Origin: an uncultured Caulobacterales bacterium
GTDB taxonomy: Bacteria; Pseudomonadota; Alphaproteobacteria; Caulobacterales; Caulobacteraceae
Reading direction: 5' to 3'
Assembly: GCA_903903715.1 (NCBI GenBank)
Contig: CAIUZX010000583.1
Coordinates: 1 to 5,841, forward strand
Length of the DNA stretch: 5,841 nt
Part shown: positions 1 through 4,947 of the stretch, in pieces
Layout of the letters: every line of letters starts with the position of its first letter
Position numbering within the stretch: position 1 is the first letter of the stretch
Program-made: the position numbers and the translations under genes
The notes under the pieces: generated by a model
Databases searched by the model: none
What the model was told of the DNA's origin: nothing
What the model saw: only the letters and a program-made list of their open reading frames with translations

Positions 1-808
1 CGAACACCAAAAAGCCGATGCCGCTCGCCCAGATGAGCTGGGTGTAGTCGAAGGGCGCGAGGACCGGCAAAGGCGCCCAGCGGGCGGCGTAGGTGAGGAG
101 AAGCTGGCCTACGCCCCCCGATATCCCCGTTCCCACCATCACGGCGAAGAGGAGGGGAGATGGCGTGACCCAGCCGAAGGGCAAGCTGGAAAGGCCGACC
201 AGGGTGCAGCACAGGGTGAAGTAGAAGACGATCGTCGGCCCGGACTCGCTTCTGGGCATGCCGCGGATGGCGATCATGGCGCCCGCCGCCCCCATGGCGC
301 CCACGAGGCCGAAGATCAGCCCGGCGGAGATCTTGTGAATCTGGCTGGGGTGAAGGGCGATGATCACCCCGACAAAGCCTGCGACGACCGCAATCCAGCG
401 CCGCCAGTCCGCCCGCTCCCGCAGCACGAGGCGCGATAACAAGGTCATGAACAGGGGCGTGGTGAAGCCGAGGATCGCCGCCTGCACCAGCGGCAGCCGC
501 GCCGCCGCTGCAAAGCCGAAGCCCATGCCGATCATGCCGACGGCGGAGCGGGTGAGGTGACGCAAGGGTCGCTCGGTCCGCAGGGCGCCGAAACCGACGG
601 TCGCCCTGACGAAGAGAATCAGGGGGATAAAGGCGAAGGCGTTGCGGCAGAAGATGATCTGCAACAGGGGCGTTCCGGCGCCCGCCATGTACTTCGCCCC
701 CGCCGAGACCAGCGCCATGCACCCCACAGCCGCCGTCCTGGCCGCAACCCCCAGGAGGAGGTCGCGCCGGCTGGTCGTCGGGGCGCTGAGGGCGGCGGTA
801 TTCGACAT
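1..808 (-). CDS. DMT superfamily transporter, EamA-domain protein (partial, C-terminus beyond window)
   Basis: Reading the minus strand from ATG at 808-806 gives an open frame of 269 codons with no stop before the left edge. The product is very hydrophobic and has the layout of drug/metabolite transporters: two tandem EamA repeats, about residues 26-153 and 164 onward, each with several predicted inner-membrane helices. The first repeat ends with a typical stretch: FTTPLF (115-120), a conserved Glu in VLRE (128-131), then WRRWIAVVAGFVGVIIALHP (135-154). QIIFCRN at 50-56 also resembles the family. Family members are usually near 300 residues, so roughly 30 are missing. They export or import small metabolites, and the substrate cannot be told from sequence. 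No strong Shine-Dalgarno precedes the ATG, and an in-frame TTG lies directly upstream (811-809). It is transcribed divergently from the sigma-factor unit, with no evident functional link. Confidence 0.9.
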   Translation of the reverse strand, partial: MSNTAALSAPTTSRRDLLLGVAARTAAVGCMALVSAGAKYMAGAGTPLLQIIFCRNAFAFIPLILFVRATVGFGALRTERPLRHLTRSAVGMIGMGFGFAAAARLPLVQAAILGFTTPLFMTLLSRLVLRERADWRRWIAVVAGFVGVIIALHPSQIHKISAGLIFGLVGAMGAAGAMIAIRGMPRSESGPTIVFYFTLCCTLVGLSSLPFGWVTPSPLLFAVMVGTGISGGVGQLLLTYAARWAPLPVLAPFDYTQLIWASGIGFLVF

Positions 809-958
809 CAAATGTCCGAAGGTCGGGGGAGACGGAACCCGATGCGGGATGACACGCGAACACCTCCGCGGCAAGCTTGGCGGAGCGGGCGGGGGAGACT
901 CTGCGGCGCGCTGTTTCGAGAAGAGACCAGGGGTTTTGAGACCTTACGAAGAATTCAT

Positions 959-990
959 GAGACGTTTCGCATCCGAATGGGGCCTATAGC
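959..990. promoter_or_regulatory. weak overlapping divergent promoter candidates
   Basis: In the 243-bp divergent gap (809-1051), the sequence CCTATAGC at 983-990 can be read as a -10 element on either strand. On the plus strand, GAGACG (959-964), an 18-bp spacer and CCTATA (983-988) loosely match the alphaproteobacterial housekeeping consensus and would start transcription near 995, ahead of the gene at 1052. On the minus strand, GCTATA (990-985) is a perfect -10 match but has no recognisable -35. A 5-bp inverted repeat, ACGGG at 1008-1012 and CCCGT at 1019-1023, lies just downstream for the plus strand. No gene is supported in this gap. Confidence 0.3.
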
Positions 991-1051
991 GCCTCTAATC
1001 CTATGAAACGGGCGTCGTCCCGTCAGATCTTCAGAGCTGGGAGTTTAAATC

Positions 1052-1471
1052 ATGTCAGAGGCGCCAATCGTCGCCGTCATGGGCGAGCTCGTCCCCATGG
1101 TCCTTTTCGGAACCATCGGTGCCGTCTTCATCGCCAACCGCTACTTTCGCCACAAGGAGCGCTCTCAACTGCAAGAGACGCTGCGCACGGCCTACGAAAA
1201 GGGCCAGCCGGTGCAGCCTGAGCTGCTCGCCATGATGCAGTCGCCGCCACGGGAGCAACGCCGCACCTACGGTCCGGAGCGGGATCTGCGTCGGGGGCTG
1301 TTCTGGATGGCGTGGGCGCTGGCCCTGCTCGCGGCCGGCGGTGCCATGTATTATTACGACTCCTCGAATGACTCGACCGGCGGGTTCATGGCTTTCGCCG
1401 CCTTCCCGGGCTTCATCGGCGCCGCCTACCTCGTGATCTACTTCCTCACCCGGGGAAAGACGAAGTCGTAA
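1052..1471 (+). CDS. small membrane protein, DUF6249-like, upstream of ECF sigma gene
   Basis: This encodes 139 residues starting at ATG 1052, with GGGAG at 1039-1043 giving an 8-nt ribosome-binding-site spacing. Three hydrophobic segments are visible: about residues 9-29, 83-102 and 112-132. Between the first and second is a charged, probably cytoplasmic region (33-81) containing a helix and the phrase EKGQPVQPELL (49-59), followed by an RDLRRG turn (77-82) before helix 2. This pattern (one helix, an 'EKGQP..PELL' segment, then a pair of helices) resembles proteins called DUF6249, which often sit beside ECF sigma factors. The family name is from memory and not checked. No enzymatic motif is present. 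Only 30 nt separate it from the sigma gene, so the two are probably co-transcribed. It could be an accessory membrane component of the sigma circuit, but its function is unknown. Confidence 0.85.
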   Translation: MSEAPIVAVMGELVPMVLFGTIGAVFIANRYFRHKERSQLQETLRTAYEKGQPVQPELLAMMQSPPREQRRTYGPERDLRRGLFWMAWALALLAAGGAMYYYDSSNDSTGGFMAFAAFPGFIGAAYLVIYFLTRGKTKS

Positions 1472-1501
1472 AACCCTGCGGTCGGTTGAGGAGACGGCCC
1501 G

Positions 1502-2113
1502 ATGGGGGGTCCGGCGATAACGACGGCAGGCCGCGCGCCGCTGTCCGCTCTGCATGATGTCGAACTAGCTCAGCTTGCGGCGACGGGCGACCGCGCGGCG
1601 TTCGGCGAGCTGGCGCGGCGGCACGGGTCGGCTGTGCGCGCGCTGCTGCGGCGGATGGGCGCGGATCCGACCCTGGCCGATGATCTCGCGCAGGACGCCT
1701 TCCTGTCCGCCTTCGAGGCGATCACGGACTTCCGGGGGGAGGGGACCTTCGCCGGTTGGGTCAAGCGGATCGCCGCGCGACACTATATCCGTCGTTGGCG
1801 CAAGCGGGCCGAACTCGACCCCGCGCCGGAGGGGGCCGAGCTGGCGGACGAGGCGGACGGCGCGGGCCTGTCGGACCAGCGGCTCGACCTCGACGAGGCG
1901 CTGAAATGCCTCACCCCGGCGGAGCGCCTGTGCGTTTGCCTGTGCTACGGCGCCGGCCTCAGCCACGCCGAAGCGGCCGAGGCGGCGAAGGCGCCACTGG
2001 GCACGGTGAAGTCCCATGTGAAGCGGGGACTGGAAAAACTACGTCGAAGGCTGGAGACGGCGGACGCGCCCCCCAGCTTCGAATCATCGTCTGGGAGCAG
2101 GACACATGGCTGA
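1502..2113 (+). CDS. RNA polymerase sigma factor, ECF subfamily
   Basis: The 203-residue product has the two-domain ECF architecture. Region 2 spans about residues 28-102, with GDRAAFGELARRH (29-41), the core-binding DDLAQDAFLSAF (60-71), and FAGWVKRIAARHYIRRWRK (83-101) for -10 recognition. A variable acidic linker (about 104-127) leads to region 4 (about 128-184), whose helix-turn-helix is GLSHAEAAEAAKAPLGTVKS (152-171), followed by HVKRGLEKLRRRL (172-184). It should direct RNA polymerase to a specific set of stress-type promoters. GAGGAG at 1488-1493 lies 8 nt before the ATG and supports this start. Region 4 contains four cysteines (136, 144, 146, 148), an unusual density. The 3' end overlaps the next gene by 8 nt, a hallmark of sigma/anti-sigma coupling. 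The ECF group, stimulus and target promoters cannot be assigned here. Confidence 0.95.
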   Translation: MGGPAITTAGRAPLSALHDVELAQLAATGDRAAFGELARRHGSAVRALLRRMGADPTLADDLAQDAFLSAFEAITDFRGEGTFAGWVKRIAARHYIRRWRKRAELDPAPEGAELADEADGAGLSDQRLDLDEALKCLTPAERLCVCLCYGAGLSHAEAAEAAKAPLGTVKSHVKRGLEKLRRRLETADAPPSFESSSGSRTHG

Positions 2114-2504
2114 TCCGACGTTCGAGGCCGAGTTGACCCGGCTGTTCGCACAGGCGCCGGCCCTCGCCGACCACGCCGAGTTTGCGCGGCGGGTGGAGGA
2201 CCGGCTTAACGTGGGCTGGACACTGAGGAGAAGCCTGATCGGTCTCCTCGGCGTCCTGGGCGGTCTGATCGCGGTCGGGCAGATGGTCGGCGCCAACCTG
2301 ATCCTCCGGGTGATCTCGGCGGGGCAGGCCTCGATGAGCGCGGCCCAGCACACCGCCAATCTCGCCCCCGGATTGATCACCACGCTGCTTCAGGCCGCCG
2401 GTCTGCGCGGCGTCACCTTCGGCGCAGAGGGGGTGTGGCTGGCGCTGGGCTTGCTCGCGCTGGCGGGGGCGCTGCTGGCGACAAGGTCGCTGGAAGAATT
2501 CTAG
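2106..2504 (+). CDS. small membrane protein, putative cognate anti-sigma factor
   Basis: This encodes 132 residues. The ATG at 2106 lies inside the end of the sigma gene, whose TGA is at 2111-2113, so translation is probably coupled. The GGAG of CTGGGAGCAGG, about 10 nt upstream, may serve as ribosome-binding site. The N-terminal 40 residues are hydrophilic and likely helical and cytoplasmic (AELTRLFAQAPALADHAEFA from residue 8), the size of a short sigma-binding domain. Hydrophobic stretches follow at about 43-68 and 108-127, the second starting just after GVTFGAEG. No His-x3-Cys-x2-Cys zinc anti-sigma motif is present; there are no cysteines at all. The anti-sigma role is inferred from position, overlap, size and membrane topology, not from a recognised domain. 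It could instead be another accessory membrane protein of the operon. The terminal codon is TAG. Confidence 0.85.
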   Translation: MADPTFEAELTRLFAQAPALADHAEFARRVEDRLNVGWTLRRSLIGLLGVLGGLIAVGQMVGANLILRVISAGQASMSAAQHTANLAPGLITTLLQAAGLRGVTFGAEGVWLALGLLALAGALLATRSLEEF

Positions 2505-2538
2505 ACAATTCCGGGCGGAGAAGTCCTCGCCCAAATTT

Positions 2539-2563
2539 GGACACCTCCGGTGTGTGTTTGTCC
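2539..2563 (+). terminator. weak hairpin after sigma operon, possible terminator
   Basis: ACACC (2541-2545) pairs with GGTGT (2549-2553) around a 3-nt loop, followed by GTGTTTGTCC. An alternative outer pairing joins GGACA (2539-2543) to TGTCC (2559-2563). The stem is short and there is no clean T-tract, so it may end the sigma operon only weakly. It is the best candidate between the TAG at 2504 and the next promoter. Confidence 0.25.
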
Positions 2564-2566
2564 TTC

Positions 2567-2595
2567 CTGGCGAAGGATAGCCCTGATCCGCTATA
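2567..2595 (+). promoter_or_regulatory. housekeeping-type promoter candidate for yfgM-like/bamB operon
   Basis: CTGGCG (2567-2572), a 17-bp spacer and GCTATA (2590-2595) match the alphaproteobacterial sigma-70 consensus (TTGACG, 17 bp, GCTATA) at four of six -35 bases and all six -10 bases. Transcription would begin near 2602, leaving about 120 nt of leader before the GTG at 2722. Confidence 0.5.
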
Positions 2596-2635
2596 CCTCC
2601 GGGCCGCTGACGCGCAACGCGCATTGTGCCGGAGG
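2596..2635. repeat. 7-bp inverted repeat at predicted transcription start
   Basis: CCTCCGG (2596-2602) and CCGGAGG (2629-2635) are a perfect inverted repeat starting immediately after the -10 GCTATA. Inside is a small second hairpin, CGCG (2611-2614), CAA loop, CGCG (2618-2621). It may be an operator-like site or leader structure. Because the predicted start (about 2602) falls at the end of the left arm, the whole structure may not form in RNA. Confidence 0.35.
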
Positions 2636-2662
2636 GGCAAGGGCGATAGTTTGCCGCCGGCC

Positions 2663-2681
2663 GAGCCTCTTTGAGGGGCTC
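2663..2681 (+). other. leader hairpin upstream of yfgM-like gene
   Basis: GAGCC (2663-2667) pairs with GGCTC (2677-2681). The stem can be extended by TC with GA (2668-2669 with 2673-2674), leaving a TTT loop and a GG bulge. It lies about 40 nt before the GTG start, with no poly-T after it, so it is more likely an incidental leader structure than a terminator. Confidence 0.25.
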
Positions 2682-2721
2682 TGGACCGACATTGAACGAT
2701 TAAAGCGGAGCGAACGGGCGC

Positions 2722-3480
2722 GTGGCCGACATATTCGAGGAAGTCGACGAGCAACTGCGCTCAGACCGTTATCTGGCCATCGCCAAGAAGAGCTGGCCGA
2801 TGGTCGCCGGCGCTGCGGGCGTCGCCCTGGCGCTGGCGCTGGGGCTTTGGGGTTGGGACCAGTACCAGTCCAGCCTTCAGGCCGCCGCTTCGCAGGACTA
2901 TGACCGGGGATTGCAGGCCCTCAGCCAGGGGGACAAGGGCATCGCCGATCGCGCCTTTTCCAAGATCGCCAAGTCGGGGCCGCGGGGATACCGCACGCTG
3001 GCCCTGATGCAGGTCGCGGGGCTTCGGCTCGGGGAAAAGAAGTCCGCTGAGGCGATCTCTCTGCTCGATCAGGCCGCAGGTCTTGCGCCGGACAAGATTG
3101 TGGCGGACGCGGCGAGAATGAAGGCGGCGCTCGCCGCGATCGACGCGGGCATGCCCTTGCCGCAGATCGAGGCGCGACTGACGCCCCTAGCCGCGCCGGA
3201 CCGGCCCTATCACGTTTCCGCCCGCGAGGCGCTGGCCATGGCCCGTCTGGCCGCCGGCAAGCCCGCCGCCGCTAGGGCGGACTTCTCGGCCCTGTCGATC
3301 ATGCTGGACGCCAGCGACGCCGTCCGCGGACGGGCGCAGGCGGCCCTGACCCTGATCGACTCCGGCGCCGCCGCCAATCTGCCCGCGGTGGTCAAGGCCC
3401 TGAAGGCCCTGCCTGAACCGACCCGTCCGGCCCTGCCGCAACTTCCCGATCCGAACGCCGACCCCGCCGGAGCCCAATGA
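2722..3480 (+). CDS. YfgM-like membrane-anchored TPR-fold protein
   Basis: The product has 252 residues and a GTG start. A cytoplasmic N-terminus (FEEVDEQLRSDRYLAIAKK, 5-23) precedes one membrane helix (about 25-45), and the rest should be periplasmic. The soluble part is an alanine-rich run of paired helices typical of TPR-like folds, e.g. DYDRGLQALSQGDKGIADRA (59-78) and later segments such as LAMARLAAGKPAAARADFSA. It ends in a proline-rich tail. E. coli YfgM has the same plan: N-in anchor plus periplasmic TPR domain. There it associates with the SecYEG translocon and periplasmic chaperones and lies directly upstream of bamB, as here. The YfgM assignment rests on topology and gene order, and no motif is diagnostic. 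GGAG at 2707-2710 is a rather distant ribosome-binding site (11 nt). The stop overlaps bamB in ATGA, which implies translational coupling. Confidence 0.87.
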   Translation: MADIFEEVDEQLRSDRYLAIAKKSWPMVAGAAGVALALALGLWGWDQYQSSLQAAASQDYDRGLQALSQGDKGIADRAFSKIAKSGPRGYRTLALMQVAGLRLGEKKSAEAISLLDQAAGLAPDKIVADAARMKAALAAIDAGMPLPQIEARLTPLAAPDRPYHVSAREALAMARLAAGKPAAARADFSALSIMLDASDAVRGRAQAALTLIDSGAAANLPAVVKALKALPEPTRPALPQLPDPNADPAGAQ

Positions 3481-4853
3481 TGTTTTCGCGTCCCCGCACC
3501 CTTGGTCGGGCGTTCAGCCTGGCGCTCGCCCTAGCGGCCGTCGGCGGGCTCGCCGCCTGCGGCAGCCTGCCCAAGCCCGGCATCCCCTTCGTCGGCAAGA
3601 ACGAGAAGGCGGCCAAGGACAAGGCCAAGCTGAAGGGTGAGCGGATCTCCGTGCTCAGCCTCAACAAGAAGCTTGAGCCGTCCGCCGCGCTCAAGGGCGT
3701 CGGCTTCTCCATCACGCCGGCTCAGCCCCTCGACGCCTGGACCATGGCCGGGGGCAACTCCGCCCACGTGGTCGAACACGTGAAGGCCGGCGAAAAGCTG
3801 CAGGTCGCCTGGCGTCGCAAGATCGGCGACGGCGACTCGGTGGAGGGGCACCTGACCGCCAGCCCGGTAGTGGCGGACGGGGCGATCTACACCATGGACG
3901 CCCACGCCAAGATCTCGGCTACCGACGTGACGACGGGCAAACCCCTGTGGAGCGTCAATCTCGCCCCCAAGGGTAAGACGGCCCGTGACGCCTTCGGCGG
4001 CGGCCTCGCCATCGACCAGGGCCAGGTGTTCGTGACCTCCGGCTACCGCTTCGTCGCGGCCCTCGACGCCAAGACCGGCGCCGTTCGCTGGCGGACCGAA
4101 ACCCGCACCGCCCTCCACGGCGCCCCCAATGTGACCGGCGGAAAGCTCTATGTGGTCGACACGGTGGACCAGCTCCACGCCTTCGACACCGCCCACGGGA
4201 CCGAGTCCTGGACCTATCAGGCCCTGGAAGAGCCCGCACGAATGGCCGTGGCCTCCAGCCCCGCTGCGGACGGGGACATCATCTACGCACCCTTCGCCTC
4301 GGGAGAGCTCACGGCCCTGCGCGCCGGCAACGGCAATGACGCCTGGTCCTATGTCCTGTCCCAGACCAACCGCAACAACGCCCTCTCCGAGATCCGCGAC
4401 ATCGCCGGCCTTCCGGCGCTCTATCGCGGGGACGTGCTGGCGGGCAGCCACTCGGGTCTGTTCGCCGCCGTCGACGCCCGCACGGGGCAGGCGCGCTGGA
4501 CCCAGCCGATCACCAGCGTCAACCCGCCTTGGGTGTCCGGAGACGTGGTCTACATCACCGATCAATCCGGACAGGTGATCTGCCTCAGCCGCGATGCGGG
4601 TCAGGCCTACTGGATCCAGGCAATGAACGGGACCCTGCGCAAGAAGTTCCGGGCCGTCTGGTCGGGACCGATCCTCGCCTCGGACCGTCTGATCGTGGTC
4701 TCCTCGCGCGGAGAGCTGCGCGCCCTCGACCCGCATACGGGTGAAAAGGTGGGGACGATGCATCTGGGCGCCCCAGCCTATCTGACCCCCATCGCCGCAG
4801 ACGGCCTGATCTTCGTCCTGACCCAGACGGGCGAGCTGATCGCGATCCGCTAA
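3477..4853 (+). CDS. bamB: outer membrane protein assembly factor BamB (lipoprotein, beta-propeller)
   Basis: BamB is a lipoprotein subunit of the BAM complex, binding BamA in the periplasm and assisting beta-barrel insertion into the outer membrane. The 458-residue product starts with a lipoprotein signal: a basic N-terminus, a hydrophobic core (about 12-25) and lipobox LAAC with Cys28. A lysine-rich stretch (about 41-54) follows. The body is a PQQ-like beta-propeller: repeats of the form 'LxAxDxxTGxxxW' have closing Trp at residues 112, 158, 205, 245, 290, 341 and 379, with an eighth repeat near 423 (HTGEKVGTM) and a final strand IFVLTQTGELIAIR closing the ring. This fits the eight-bladed BamB fold. 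It is longer than the E. coli protein (392 residues), mostly in the N-terminal part and loops. Two adjacent ATGs exist (3477 and 3480). GGAG at 3469-3472 lies 4 nt from the first and 7 nt from the second, so the true start may be 3480. Confidence 0.96.
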   Translation: MMFSRPRTLGRAFSLALALAAVGGLAACGSLPKPGIPFVGKNEKAAKDKAKLKGERISVLSLNKKLEPSAALKGVGFSITPAQPLDAWTMAGGNSAHVVEHVKAGEKLQVAWRRKIGDGDSVEGHLTASPVVADGAIYTMDAHAKISATDVTTGKPLWSVNLAPKGKTARDAFGGGLAIDQGQVFVTSGYRFVAALDAKTGAVRWRTETRTALHGAPNVTGGKLYVVDTVDQLHAFDTAHGTESWTYQALEEPARMAVASSPAADGDIIYAPFASGELTALRAGNGNDAWSYVLSQTNRNNALSEIRDIAGLPALYRGDVLAGSHSGLFAAVDARTGQARWTQPITSVNPPWVSGDVVYITDQSGQVICLSRDAGQAYWIQAMNGTLRKKFRAVWSGPILASDRLIVVSSRGELRALDPHTGEKVGTMHLGAPAYLTPIAADGLIFVLTQTGELIAIR

Positions 4854-4881
4854 CCCTGCCTTTCGCGACGCAACCAATCCC

Positions 4882-4910
4882 TTGTGGATAAGGTCGCGAT
4901 TGCTGCTATA
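4882..4910 (+). promoter_or_regulatory. strong housekeeping-type promoter candidate for der
   Basis: TTGTGG (4882-4887), exactly 17 bp, then GCTATA (4905-4910) is a near-consensus alphaproteobacterial sigma-70 promoter in the 94-bp gap between bamB and der. Transcription would begin about 4917, giving a leader of about 30 nt before the GTG at 4948. It would let der be expressed independently of bamB. No terminator hairpin is evident after bamB, so read-through is also likely. Confidence 0.65.
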
Positions 4911-4947
4911 GGTGGGGATCTATCCAAAAGTTTGCGGAAAGGGCGCC

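Noticed and set aside
834..861. GGAACC followed at 16-17 bp by CGCGAA, resembling an ECF-type promoter
   Set aside because: The -10 part lacks the CGTC or CGTT expected of ECF promoters, and it lies about 190 nt from the operon start, so it cannot be claimed as autoregulation.
557..1006. Plus-strand open frame of 149 codons over the start of the transporter gene and the divergent gap
   Set aside because: The translation is low-complexity and Arg/Gly-rich, and the 557-808 part lies opposite well-supported EamA coding sequence. No family resemblance is visible.
1005..1024. GAAAC followed by CGTC as an ECF promoter
   Set aside because: The spacing is only 11 bp, too short for -35/-10 recognition by an ECF sigma factor.
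1055..1555. Minus-strand open frame antisense to the DUF6249-like gene
   Set aside because: The plus-strand frame has a good ribosome-binding site, three membrane segments and operon context; the minus-strand product is Arg/His-rich without motifs.
2505..2721. Possible tRNA, small RNA gene or short protein gene in the intergenic gap
   Set aside because: No cloverleaf or T-arm sequence is visible, hairpins are short, and open frames here have no ribosome-binding site or coding character. Only a promoter and inverted repeats are supported.
3531..4877. Long open frame on the minus strand (448 codons) antisense to bamB
   Set aside because: The bamB frame has a lipobox and eight propeller repeats. 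The antisense frame is a by-product of GC-rich third positions, and its translation is rich in Gly, Arg and His with no domain.
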